This document shows, piece by piece, positions 30,519 through 42,703 of a stretch of 64,000 nt of DNA. The stretch spans positions 174,115,642 through 174,179,641 of the forward strand of contig CM054062.1 of NCBI GenBank assembly GCA_028641055.1. Direction: 5' to 3'. The stretch is from Alopecurus myosuroides. Its lineage: Eukaryota; Streptophyta; Magnoliopsida; Poales; Poaceae. Position numbers and translations under genes: made by a program. The stretch's first letter is position 1; each line of letters begins with the position of its first letter. The notes under the pieces were generated by a model. It was given only the letters and a program-made list of their open reading frames with translations, was not told where the DNA came from and searched no databases.

Positions 30519-31225
30519 GCAACCACTCGAGAAGGAAGACGACGATGATCCCTAAATTTACGTAGTGCTTGGGTTTCTATATCATCAAATATATGTAGTT
30601 TTTTTTAACTTTTATAGGACCAAATCTATATGGTAAAATTTCTATGATCAAATGTTTGAAATGAAAAAGGGACAGAGCACGAAATGGGCTGCCCTATTGA
30701 GTGCACTGTTCAGATAGGCCGAGTTATGTATGTATACATGTATGCCTTGTTGGATCTATGCACAAGGGGCAATCGTAATAGTTAATAACATATGTTTCAT
30801 GATTATTGTTTGCGGTTTTATGTTATAGCTGTCGTGGTTCCTAAATGTGAGATTTAGAGAATAAACTCATACACACGTGTAGAAACATGGACACAACTAT
30901 GTACCCTAGTCTTGCCTCTTAGACCAGCTCGTTGATTGCTGGATGACTATGTCTTCCTAGTCATAGACATTAGTTTGTCAGCATCAGTGAGAGAACATTG
31001 TTAGCTCGAACAATGCGGCTGGGTAGACCCAAATAGATAATATACTATGAGATCATTTTTCGCATTGCTTCTATTATTAATATCCCAGTAAGATTAACAT
31101 ACTCATATTTCATTAGACCATGAGTTTGTTAGGATTGTATACACACAAGGGGTTTCTTTAGTTATGTAAAAAATGGCCTCTATGTTAGAGGAAACTCCAA
31201 CTAGACGATCCATTATTTTCACTTC
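30519..31225 (+). other. Right flank of Copia A, unrecognised
   Basis: GCAAC (30519-30523) is the right target duplication of Copia A. The next 30 bases continue the frame broken at 18026. The rest, to 31220, is AT-rich with no long frame and nothing I recognise. ACTTC at 31221-31225 is the left target duplication of the solo LTR. Confidence 0.6.
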
Positions 31226-34200
31226 TGTGACGCCCCGAGATCGGGCACTATGCAGATTTCAGCATTTCCGCCAAATCCGCATAATAACCGATTCCGGGTT
31301 GCCATTTATGATAACATTACAATAGTTCACGAATATTCCACAATTACAACAGAAACAGATAGATACAAGATGACTCAACGAGCCAGGGATACAACTGATA
31401 CAATACAAAGATCCAAATAACAGCGGAAGAAACAACATATCGTCCGTCTACGGACAAGGTACGAATTGGACTAAGAGTCCTGAAGATAACCGAGAGCGTC
31501 CAATCCCTGCCCATGCCAAGCCGGAGGGATTCCCAAGCTAACGTCGTCAGACTTCAAACCTGTTGACTGCAATGTTGAATATGCAGCCACGAAAAAGATT
31601 CGTGGGTCAGTACGGTTAAGTACTGGCAAGGGGGATAAAACCCATACTCACAAGATACCGGCATAGCCAGTCATCACAAGATACAAATACTTTGGGATCA
31701 ACGGAAAGGAAGGGGTTATTGCAAATAAGCGACAGCGGGCTGCACTAACCAACTACAGAAAGATACTACAACTTCCGGCTAACAGAAAGAAGATAAGAGC
31801 GAGTATTGTAACCAACTGAAAGGAACTCCAAACAAACCCATCCTGGATCTCGCCCCTTATCCGAAGAAGCAATCCGAGGATAACTCACACAGTTGTAATA
31901 ATGGTGGTTCAGATTATTGTGTCAATAAGCCTATTACTAGTCAAGTTGTTAATCATGGGGTGAAAGATTGTTAATCATTAGGTTTAAGTTGTCCTGAGTA
32001 CTTGTTAGCCAGTACTTTCACCAAGTAATCCATAACCGCGGAAAACACGGCTTCTCGAGAAGATTATCCCTGCAGGGTCGCACCAATTTAGCCGTACACG
32101 CAAGAATAACCCGCCAGATGGGGAGCTAACCCACCAAGCGAGGTACTCTACACAACTCGACTCTTCTTCGCATCAAGCCCAAAGAACCTTGGGCGCACGG
32201 CTAATCGAGCCCAGAAGAAAATGGACCCTCATAGCACTCTAAGAACGTGTCCCCCTATATGCCGACTACGAAAGTTCCACCCGGGTACCAAGGGCTCGCA
32301 AGATCATGCATGCAGCAAATGGAAAACCCGAACTAAATGAGGCGATTTGGACGAGATGCGAATCGAGTCAAATTGAGGGGGGCGCCCATACTCGCTTCCC
32401 ACATGCGGGTAGTGCGCTCATCATGGATCAGTAGACAAGACCCTTTTCCTATTAGGGTCGACACTAGCAGGCCTCAAAACCACAAAGGGCCTCCTGCCGG
32501 TGCCTTATCATCAAATGTATTATTAAACAATAACAGTAGCATGATTGATTGATTAACCATCGAGCCCCCAGAACATAATAGAGTAATAACAGAAAGTAAC
32601 GGGTAACAGACTCGAGCAAAACAACCCTAAGCATGATAGTAAGACACGGGCAACAAGCAATGGTTATAGGTATGGAGGTGAGGCAATATCAAGGTTAAGG
32701 GATTCATGTGATGGGTTCGTAACAGAAACAACTACTACTAAGGCTAGCAGAACAGAACAACGGAGAGTATCGGTAACAAGTGATGAAAGGCAGCCATTTG
32801 GCAGCAAGTGAGTATACTTGCCTGAGATCCCGCAAGGTAGCAGAACTTGTCGTTGCTCACATCATCTCAACGTCCTATCCGGGAAGAAGCAACGAACTAA
32901 AAGAAACACCGGATGCAACAATTACTACTACGGCAAAAGATCCAGCATGATCCTATTTTATATGCATGGCATGGCAAGATGCAACAGGGGAAACCACTTA
33001 AGCAATTTAATCGGAACCGGAGTACGGAGAAATAGGAATTGGTTCAAGTTGTTTAGCTAACCATCAAGTTAAATGTTGTTTAGCATGGAAAACAGTAAAT
33101 AGGTGAGTTAAGCAATATTAAATGGAATAGGGCAACAATTGAATTAAATACCCCAACACATTCCATATTTATTTATTAGGTGAACATACATAACACCACT
33201 ACAAATGCAACATGCAAGGTGCAAACATGAACATGGATGGCATGAACATGTTAAGTGCATTTTTCTGGTATGAAAACATATTTTATTTGTTGGATTTGGA
33301 ATTAAAATGAGCAAGTTATCAAATTAGCAATTTTAAATGCATTAATTAAGAAATAGTTGTTTTCAGCAATTTAATTTATTCAAAACATAAAACAAAGTTG
33401 ATATTTGCAAAGTTTAGAGAATTTTGATTGGAAAACATATTTTACTTTTCAAATTTGGAGTTAAAATGAATTAGTTATGATTTATGCAATTAAATCAATT
33501 TAAATTGAGCCGGAAGCCCAACATTTAATTTAGGAGGTTCACGTTATTTATTTACCCCTCAAGATTAAATGTTGTTTAACATGGCGAGATAAAATAAAGA
33601 TGAGCTATGCAATTTTAAATGGAACCCGGACAATATTTAATTATTCCAACTCATTCCATATTTAATTATTAGGTGACATTACTATTACCCGCACCCACAA
33701 AAATGCAATGCAACACATGATGATATGATAATTATAAAATAGATTGCATGTTGTAGAAAATAGGGAATATAGGTATAGGGGATTTAGGGTTTGGGTTCGC
33801 ACGTTGGAAAGAGGATCGCCGGGGTCAACGCCGGAAACTTCGGAACGTGGAGGAAGTAGATGTTGTATTGGAAGTAGTCGACGTCGAGGAAGTAGGGGAA
33901 GTAGACGTTCGTTCTCAAACCACACGATCATCGTCGTCGACGTAGTCGTTCAACGTCCGGAGCCGGTGTAGTCGTAGTAGTCGTGGGCGAGCCGCTACCG
34001 CATCGTCTTCGGGGTCGGAGGTGATCGTGACGGTCCCGGTCTTCGGGCGCGCACGAAGGCGGCCAACGCAAAACGGACACGTCGAAGGCGATGTAGTCGT
34101 TCACGGTTCGTCGAGGGAGTAGTCGTGGTAGTAGTTCTTGTCGTCGTCGAGGTACTCTTAGCGTCCTTGTAGGAGATCATGGCGGCATCACGGTCACGAG

Positions 34201-35372
34201 GACACGGGCACGAAGGCCACGGTCAGAACAACAGAACATGGGCACGAACGGGTGCCCGCAAGGAGCTCGGCCTCTTGTGGTATTTGCGTCGAACACTTGT
34301 TGTGCATCCATGACAGCGCGAGGAAGGGTCGTGGAAGACGAGCCGAGTCGGGGTCCCTGAAACTGCACCTCACGGATGGAATCAGCACCAGAAGGCTACA
34401 AGCCACGATCATAGCAACCCATGCGTGGATGGCGTTTATGGTCGCTCGAGGTCCGCGGTGCCGGTGCAGGGAAGGAACCACCTTGTCAGCAGCATCAAAG
34501 ACATGGAGGCTGGAGCTGTAGAACCGTCGACGGCATCGGGACAGAGCTTCGGGCAAGGGGCAGAGGCGAGGTCGTCGACGGCGAGCTGAGGGCGGCACGG
34601 TGGAGCAGAGTAGGAGGCGGGGGTGGTCGGCAGCGGCCATGGCGGGGAGAGCCGTGGGGCGCCGGAGAGAGGAGGGAGACAGCGTCCGCGGCCATGTGAG
34701 GAGGCGCAGGTGGCGGGGAGCGCAGGGGCGACGGCGTCCGGCGGCGGGGCGGGTAGAGGATGAGGGGCTCGAGGCGATGGGAAAGAGGGGCGACGGGAGA
34801 CGAGGGGAACCGGCGGCGGGCGGGAGCCAGGCGGCGGCCATGGACAGAGAGGGGAGAGGCGAGGTGGATGGGGCTTCGAGGGAGGGAGGCGAGCGAGAGG
34901 AGGCGCTCCTGGCGGCGCTCTCGGGAGGAAGGAGGAGCGATGGGGAGAGGACGACGGGGTCGAGGGGATCGATCCCTTCTGCCTCGATGCGTGTGTGTGT
35001 GCGTTGCGTGGTTCCTGGGTGTGTGGCGTTGCGTGGTGGTGTGCGTTGCGTGTGGTGTGTGTTCTGTGTGGTGTGCGTGAGTTAGGTGTGTGTGCGTTTA
35101 GGTTTAGGTGGGCTTAGGGTTAGGTGCTTGGTGGGGTGGCCGGCTGGTTGGGCCATCCCAAACACATTTTTTTTTGTTTTTTTTTTGTTTGTTTTATTAC
35201 TTACACTCAGAAAGAAAATGACAAGTGAATTAGAGGAAATAGATTTTTACCATTTAAAATATTTTAGAAAATAATTCTATTTGTGCCATGTTAATATGAT
35301 GCAAAATATGTCATGCGATGCAAAAATAAAACAACAAGCAGTTTTATTTTGGGGAAAACCCCGGGTGTTACA
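31226..35372 (-). mobile_element. Solo LTR of a Gypsy-type element, 4,147 bp
   Basis: It starts TGTGACGCCCCGAG and ends CGGGTGTTACA on the plus strand and is flanked by perfect ACTTC duplications (31221-31225 and 35373-35377). On the minus strand the start TGTAACACCC resembles the large element's LTR, hence the strand given. There is no PBS, polypurine tract or pol inside, so it is most simply a solo LTR left by LTR-LTR recombination. It holds an AT-rich stretch (33060-33760), a GC-rich CpG-dense stretch (33790-34990) and a GT-rich stretch (34985-35125) with telomere-like GGTTTAGGTT. Long open frames in the GC-rich part overlap in several registers and are not credible genes. Confidence 0.9.
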
Positions 35373-35377
35373 ACTTC

Positions 35378-35897
35378 TGTCCGGAATGTGTCTTTGTGGT
35401 GGGCAAAAACAGCTTCCAACACGGTGCAAACACACAAGAGGGACGGACGTGTCTCGCTCGACCTATTCATGTGCAAAATTAGAAACAAGGAGTTGTGGGT
35501 AGTGAACGCCAGACTGTCAATTTCACAACACCAGCCACCTCTTTAAATGTGGCGGTGTGGTTCTTTAAAGAGACGCTAACGAGACAAACCCTAGCTCGAC
35601 CACCTTCTATCCCCTCTCCTAAATGGATCCGCAGATGCCGCATCACCTTTTAGACCAAATCAAGCGCGCTCGCCAGAGTGAGCCCGGGGGCCATCGCGAC
35701 AGCTTCTCCCGCCGCATGGCCATGTGCCCGGCGTGGCGCGGCATTCTACCGACGATACGGGTTGTGCACATTCCTCCGGAACTGGCCAAGAGGACTAATG
35801 CGGCATCGTACTTCGACGTCATTGACCACGAGGAAGAGGCGTATGCCGCAGGGGTCGCTAGAACTGTCCCTGCCACCGGGCCTAATACCGAAGCACA
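35378..35897 (+). repeat. Gene-like repeated sequence, copy B, cut by an Athila-like LTR
   Basis: It corresponds to copy A from about 16522, in the same orientation. The left side was joined to 31200-31225 before the solo LTR inserted; copy A shows the uninterrupted TTCTATTCGGAATGTG. The right side ends abruptly at 35897 where the Athila-like LTR starts. Confidence 0.75.
35623..35897 (+). pseudogene. Short ORF of the repeated sequence, copy B, truncated
   Basis: From ATG 35623 (MDPQMPHHLLDQIKRAR) the frame is open for about 92 codons until the LTR at 35898; the present stop at 35920-35922 is LTR-derived. Residues include an RGILPT segment and YFDVIDHEEEAYAAG, both also found in copy A. No domain was recognised. 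Upstream, TTTAAATG at about 35544 could be a TATA-like element. It may be a captured or duplicated plant gene fragment. Confidence 0.5.
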
Positions 35898-37513
35898 TGA
35901 TACGCCCCAAACGTATCTATAATTTTTATGCTCCATGCTTGGTTTCTTTATGTTCTCCTATCTTTTTTACATTTTTTACTTTGTTTTCCGGATAATTTCA
36001 TGGACTAACCTATTAACAAGAAGCCTAAAGCCAGTTTATGTCTTCTGTTGTTTTAATATTTCAGAAAAGTTCTGAAGAAAATATTCGCCAAAAAGTCTTG
36101 AAAATTCACGGAGATTTTTTTTATCCGGAACAAAGACGCGGTCCAAAGGAGAGACGGAGGGGAGCCAGGGGGCCACCAGAGGGGTGTCACGTGTGGCCTA
36201 GGGGGCCGCGCTTGGGGTCACCTCGTGGCCCTGGCCACCACCTCTTCGCCTATAAATTATCTTTAACCCTAAAAACGTCGGGGATGGAGAAATTATTCGC
36301 GGAAACAGATACAGACGCGTCGTCACCTCAAAAGTACAATCTAGGTCTTCTAGAGTCCTTCTCCGGCACCCTGACGGAGAGGTGGATTGTCACCGTAGGC
36401 CTCTACCTCGCCATGATTGCCTTCGAATAGATGCGTGAGTAGCTCATCTCGGGACTACGGGTCCATAGCAGTAGCTAGATGGTGTTATCTCCTCTTTGTG
36501 TCACCATGTTTAGATCATGTGAGCTTCCCTACATGATCAAGATCACTGTTATGTAGTTGATACATGTTGTGTATGTTGGGATCCGATGAACCATGAGATT
36601 ATGATTATTTTGGTCATATCATATTGAGTTGTTGCACTTATATCTTCACAGAATTTTATCTTGTCTTGCAATGCTCTGTGGTGTGTATGATTTCCTTGTC
36701 CAAGTTACTGTATGCACCTCCAAGAGAGTGTTTGTATGCTAGATAGTGGGTTCATGCCTTCTTTAACCAACATCCGAGTGACATAAACGTAGGAGGAGGA
36801 TGTGGGGTTGCCACTAGGTAGAAAAAAACGATGCTCTAGTCTACGAATGGGAATTAGTGCTTACATTATGTGTTGCTCTTAATGCATTTGAATGTTGCAC
36901 ATAAGAAATCACTTTGTTGCTGCAAGTTAATACCAGCGAGATCTGTTGGATGGCTGTCTCAAGGTGGACTCTTAGTAATAAATGTTGTTTGATGGAGGTC
37001 TATTTATCTTGATGTAATTTCTACAATGTTAGAACCCGTGAACTATATCTCGTCATAATCATATTGTTATACTTCATGGTTTTTTCGGTTGCCCGGTTGT
37101 AGTTTGTTTGCCCAGCATATTTATTGTTCTTAGGAGAGACACAACTAGTGAAACTATGGCCCCGGTCCCATTTTCCTCATTTATTACAACCTTGTTTGCT
37201 TGATTTTCATCATCACTTGCACACTGTTCCATTTTCATTTAATATTATCCAACCATCCGATACAATTAATTGATTAGTTATCAATAATACGGGAAGATTG
37301 ACAACCTTCACAGAAAGGTGGGAGTAAGAGAGAGTTTGTGTTTGTGTTCAGGTCTATGCTTGTTGAAGCGCCAAACAACAAGAAAACTACTGAGATATTT
37401 CTAAGTCCTATTGGATTGATCACCCTAGTTCCTTAACTAGGGAAAATTTGTTGCTAACTACGTCATACCTTCCTCTTAGTGTCTCCCAACAGATGTGTGA
37501 TTTCACGCCATCA
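35898..37513 (+). repeat. 5' LTR of the Athila-like element
   Basis: About 1,616 bp from TGATACGCC to TTTCACGCCATCA, with TG...CA ends. Sections such as GGGTCCATAGCAGTAGCTAG, GGGATCCGATG and ATAGTGGGTTCATGCCT are characteristic of this LTR type. After it ATTGTCGGGCAC (37530-37541) is a degenerate remnant of a tRNA-Asp type primer binding site. Confidence 0.8.
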
Positions 37514-37699
37514 AGCTATATTTCTCTCTCCATTGTCGGGCACTTCAAGCTTTCAGCTAGGCTATTTACACACTTCCACTTTCTCTCTTTTATTTTTTTC
37601 TTGCTTAATTTACTTTTATTTAGCTTTATTTCTCTTATATAAAAAATAAAAAATAAAATAGTTTTCTAGTTTCTAGTCTTTTGCTTGCTTTGTTGGTTT

Positions 37700-40350
37700 G
37701 TCTTGTTTTATTTCGCAAGCATCGGTACCAACGATACCACTAAGATTTGTGACTTTACTAGTAACAATAATAATGATTTCATATGCACGTCTACTGCTCC
37801 ACCTGCTACTACAGCAGAATTATATGAGATTAAACCTACTTTGCTGAATCTTGTCATGAAAGAACAAATTTATGGTATTCGAGAAGATGTTGCCTCTCAT
37901 TTAAATAACTTTGTTTAGTTATATGATATGAAAATATATAAATAGGAAAATGGTGACATTGTTAAATTAATACTACTCCCTTTCTCGTTAAGAGGAAGAG
38001 CTAAATAATGGTAATTGTCTTTGCCTAAAAATATTACTGATTCTTGGACTAAATGCAAAAAATGATTTTATTGGGAAGTATTATCCACCTGAAAAAATTA
38101 TACAATTGAGGAGTAACGTTATGAACTTTGGACAGAATTATAATGAACATGTTGCTGAAGCTTGAAAAAAAAATGAAAACTATGGTAAAGAATTGTCCCA
38201 CACACAGATTAACTACGTGGATGGTTGGCCAAACATTTGATGCAAGATTAAATTTTTCTTTGAGGAATTTATTGGATTCAGCTGCGGGAGGAACCTTTAT
38301 CAATCTCACATTAGGTGCAGAAAATAATATATTGGATTATTTGATGACAAACTATTCCCAATAACACACAGAAAGGGCTCCAACAGGTAAACAAGTAAGT
38401 TCTGTTGAGGAGATCTCTTCTTTGAGTGATAAGTTTGATATGCTTGCTTATTTTATTACTAAAAAAGTGCCTATGGATCCTAATAATGTTCCCTTCAACT
38501 CTCTGGTTCCTAATGAAAATGATCAAATTGATGTGAATTTTATTGCTAGAAACAATTTCAACAACAGTGCTTACATAAATAATTTTGGTGGTAACAACTA
38601 TAGGCCATATCCTCCTAATAATGGAAATTAGTATGGAAATTCTTATAACAATCCTAAAAGTTCCTCCTCTAATCTAGAAAACATGTTCAAAGAATATATT
38701 ATTTCACCAACCATTTTATGAAAAGCTTGAAAAACTAGATAATCTTGCTAAATTTTGGCGCTAATAACACGATATAGCATATATGGAGGGTCTACGCTAA
38801 ATTTTAACACTTTTCCTCGCTATTGCACTATTCAGGAAATAACATGCCATATCACGCTAAAATGGCGTAACGTTATAGCGCCCTATTATTTTTCCAGCCT
38901 AGGGAGCCAAATTCCCAAGTTTTTTACCCTAGGGAGAAGAAAAGGTTGCTTCATGTTTTTGTGGCGATGAAAAATAATCGTGAAGATGAAATCCATATGT
39001 TTATAATTATAAATAAGTAATTTATACTATGTTATTTCCCCGTGGGATGTTGATGTTAGGATCTAACCAACTAGACAACAATTTTTTTTATTCAGTTTTA
39101 CATATATTGTTCTAGCATTTTTGGACTATATCATTTATTCTTGTTCGAATCCTTCAATTTTTTTAGATATATTCGATAGTTTTTTTCAAAATGCTATTTT
39201 GATATGGCACTCTATTATCACGCTATAGCGTGCATAGCATCTTGAGGAGGCTGCCGCTATTTCTCATAGCACGCTATTTTTTCCCTTGATCATGTCTTGA
39301 AAGTTGATAGTCTTGCTCATGATGTTGAAATTTTAAAAATTAGGACTACACCTCTTGAGTCAAGAAAATTGAACCTATAAATTATATACAAGTTCAAATA
39401 AATGAGAATATAAGAATGTTAGCTCAAATCCGTGCTAGAAGAGCTAGATAAGTAGCTGCATAAAATTCTGCTAAAAGAGAGTGTGTTAAAATTTGCACCA
39501 TCCAACCTTTTGAAGAACTTCAAAATTTCAGTACTCATGAGTATCCTAATGGTTATAAACATGTTAATAGTCAAACAAAGGGGATTTTAGAGGTCAAAAC
39601 TTTAGGTAGAAGGAGTCCCCAAAAATTGGAGAGTGTGAATCTTTTTGGCGAGAAAATTGTTGAAACTGGGCTTGATGATAATACGACTTCAGGAGAAAAT
39701 TTTCCCACTACATTTGATAATGATAAACTTGATTTTCATAATTGTACCCTCTCTGATGTTATAAAGTTCTTACAAAAAATGGCCAAAGATCCTAATGCTA
39801 GTAAGCTAAATATTGCTTTCACCAAATACATCACTAATGCTCTTATTGAAGCGAGAGAAGAAAGGATCAAACTTGAAGCCTCTATTCCTAGAAAATTACA
39901 AAATCGTTGGGAACCTAGTATTAGCATAAGAGTAAATGATTTATATTTTAATTCTTTATTTTATCTTGGTGCTAGTTCTTCTATTATGCCAAAAAGTTTA
40001 TATGATATGCTAGAATTAAACCCTTTGGACGCTAGTATTTTGGGAGGCCATCTTATTGATTCCACCGCTAAGAAACCTTTGGGAAGGATTGATGATATTC
40101 TTATTATTGATAATGATAATTATGTTCCTGTTTATTTTCTTGTTTTGGATATTGAATGCAATGCTTCTTGTTTTACTATTTTGGGAAGACCTTTTTTCGC
40201 ACGGTTGGTGCTGTGATTGATATGAAAAAGAAAATTATAAGATTTCAGTTTACCCTCAAGAAGGGCAAGGAACATTTCCCTATAAAGATAATGAAGTCAC
40301 CCTTTGAGTCCATTGTGAGTGCTAGCTATGATTCTATTGATAATACTTGA
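37700..40350 (+). pseudogene. Decayed gag and protease region of the Athila-like element
   Basis: Gag pieces run from about 37815 (EIKPTLLNLV) through a segment matching the gag core (NCPTHRLTTWMVGQTF, LLDSAAGGTF near 38185-38310) to an asparagine-rich linker near 38560-38630. Several stops and frameshifts separate them. The longest frame, 39626-40216, covers the region before and including the protease: its catalytic centre reads YLGASSSIMPKSLYDML, where the family normally has an aspartate before the glycine, so the protease would be inactive. ILGRPFFA marks its end, after which the frame shifts. Confidence 0.75.
38755..39295. mobile_element. Insertion of unknown type interrupting Athila gag
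   Basis: The gag frame stops making sense after CTTGCT (38746-38751) and resumes at AAAGTTGATAGTC (39300). The ~540 bp between is unrelated. Its ends carry opposed GCTAT/ATAGC words (ACGATATAGC near the left, CATAGCACGCTATTTTTT at the right) and the interior repeats similar words (CACGCTATAGCGTG). The shape suggests a MITE, but I could not fix the ends or a target duplication. Confidence 0.4.
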
Positions 40351-41780
40351 TTCTTCCTTTATGCCTAGCTAGAAGGCGTTAAAGAAAAGCGTTTGCGAGA
40401 GCCAACCCACCTTGTTTCCTATTGTTTTCTTTATGGTTTTCTTTTGTTTTATTTTTTTTATGTGATTCTTTGAAGTTACCTCTGTAACAACCTTTGTTTA
40501 TCCTTTTTATTTCATTTTAGTGCCAAGAGTAACCTCTATTTGAGAGGAAGTGCAATTTTCTATATTCTGTCCAGATTTTTATGCTTCACAAAAAATTTGT
40601 ATCTCTCAACCAGAGTGCGATAAAATTCTGAAACAATTAGACACCTGACCAAGGTTGTTATCTAACTTTCGTTAGTTGACAATTTTTTTATTTGAGGTAC
40701 GGCAGTGCCTCGAATAAATTAATCTAAGCAGATAGTCCTGTTTTGACAGATTTCTGCCTTTGTTTGCATTTGCCTCCTAATCTTTTTCTGTTTGTGTTCT
40801 CTTAATAGGAGGAGCTTTAAACGAAGTTGTGACAGTAGATAATTTTTAAATTGATTGTTTTTCTTGTGTTAGAACTGAACCAAGTGGATATATTTATTTG
40901 ATGCACTAACCTCGCTAATGAAGATTGTGAGAAGTTTTGTGTGGAGGAAGTTTTAAAGTGTAAGGAGAGGAGGATGATATGAGAAGATGGAGGATGGAGA
41001 AAAGGTCAATCCTATGGATTCCCATGTCACCCCCAAGAAATATCCAAGAAGTACAAACGTCAAATCTTGGGGATTCCCAAGGCAACCCCTTCATCATCAA
41101 CAAAATTATCAGGTGATCTTTCAAGACACTATATTTTTACTGCTTCACATACTATATGTTATTCTAGGAGCGTCATTTTATTTTGCTTCAATTTTTGTTT
41201 TTTTTCTTGCTGGTCATAAATGTTTGGATCCTAGCATTCTTTGTTGGAGAGAAGAACACTCGATTATATTTTTTAGAACACTCTAGTTTTCACTCTTATT
41301 GCTTTGTGAGTGTTCAGTTTTTGCTACTTCTGTTTTTAAGCTCTTGTTTTCCTTGCTTATTTTGTTCAGATCTTGTTTGTTTTCTATATTTATATTTGAT
41401 TAGATCTCTGGTCTTTATTGAATACTTGTTAAGAGAGTTGTTTCAAATAAGTTGATTGGTGTTGGTCGGGAGAAAAATATTCCATGCCTATAGTGGTGCA
41501 AAGGAAGCTTGTTTAGACCGTGACTAGGCTTTGACATGTCATGTTAGATGTTATTTTAATCGTGTGCTTAATGTGTTATTAAATTAAATCATGTGTTGTT
41601 CTTGATCATAATGAAGCATATTATTGTGGTATTATCCTTTGAAGAGTTATTTGGATCGACTTGGCGAATGCTCACACCATGTTATGACTATAAATAAAGT
41701 CACCTTTAGCCTTTATGATATTTTATTTTTATACTTATAGTGCCACTTTTATTCTTTGATCAATGATGTTTTGTCGCTAT

Positions 41781-42653
41781 TGTCGGGCCTATGGATACCA
41801 GAGTATCCTGGCCCGTCCGCTGGGGCCCAGCCCAACGGGCGTTCTCGAGATCAATGAGCCTGCTTCATGACGAGAGGTTTTCTCAACAAGACTCGGCCCT
41901 TGTTGGAGCCCGATCGGCGGGAGGTTTATCCCTCTAGAAGGGCCGCATCGCCTCATCCTTGGGGAGGAACTCTAACTCGCCATCCGTTCCTCCTTAAGTA
42001 ACCCATCCCCATGGGGGGAGACACAACATGTACTGCTGACACACTCACCTCTGCATGCTGACTGGGGAGGCACATAGCCGCGGGGCCGCTTTGGCGTCAG
42101 TTTCCGTTCCTATGTATAAAGCGTGAGAGACAGCTGCTCCGGCCAAAGTGCCTCCTAAGGATTTCCTCTTTGGTGCAAGGAGACCAAGACGGAGGAAACA
42201 TCACCAGACGCCCCCACCGCCCTACCATGGACGGTGGCGCCGTCTCGGTGACCAGGACCAAGCAGAAGGCGCAAGAGCACAACTGGTCTCCACTTTGTCC
42301 CTTTGAACCCTTTCCCGCCAAGCGAGCGGGAAGGAGGTCCAAATGCCAGTATAAGAAGAGCCCATCGGCCCTCGTAGAAGGAGATCTCAATTTCACTCAG
42401 AGCCCTCCTAGTCTGACCCGATCAAAAGCTCGCATCTTGTAATGTAACTACAACAGTGTGATCCATCAGACAAGCAGGAGTAGGCTTTTATAGTGCAAGG
42501 TGGCCTGAACCTGTGTAAACTCCCCGTGTCGCTATTGTCGTTGATCCCAAGCTTTCCGCGCGAAGACTTCTCGAGAGGTGTAGGAAGTGCGGTTAGTCCC
42601 CACTGTTCGAACCTCTAGAGAGTCCATGTTCGGTGACAGACCACTCTCCGACA
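41781..42653 (+). repeat. 5' LTR of the Gypsy element
   Basis: 873 bp from TGTCGGGCCTATGG to CTCTCCGACA, with TGTCGG/CCGACA inverted ends. TATAAA lies at 42115-42120 and a likely transcribed leader follows. No partner LTR is present. Confidence 0.85.
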
Positions 42654-42674
42654 TTTGGCGCGCCAGGTAGGGGG
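42654..42674 (+). other. Primer binding site of the Gypsy element
   Basis: TTTGGCGCGCCAGGTAGGGG follows the LTR end directly, a site seen in many plant Gypsy elements. I do not assign the tRNA. Confidence 0.8.
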
Positions 42675-42703
42675 ATAAGGCACTCCTCCACTTCCTCGTC
42701 GCC

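Larger units (their letters stand above)
35898..41780 (+). mobile_element. Athila-like Gypsy element, 5' part
   Basis: It begins with an LTR of the widespread Triticeae type starting TGATACGCCCCAAACG, followed by decayed gag and protease region and the long AT-rich non-coding stretch typical of these elements (40370-41780). It ends without a 3' LTR where the next Gypsy LTR begins. Integrase and reverse transcriptase regions are absent, so it is either a non-autonomous type (as in Sabrina/WHAM-like families) or internally deleted. An unrelated insertion interrupts gag at about 38755-39295. Confidence 0.75.

Noticed and set aside
34194..35085. Long Ala/Arg/Pro-rich ORFs on both strands, up to 215 codons
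   Set aside because: They sit in the CpG-rich part of the solo LTR, with several mutually overlapping frames and no recognisable domain.
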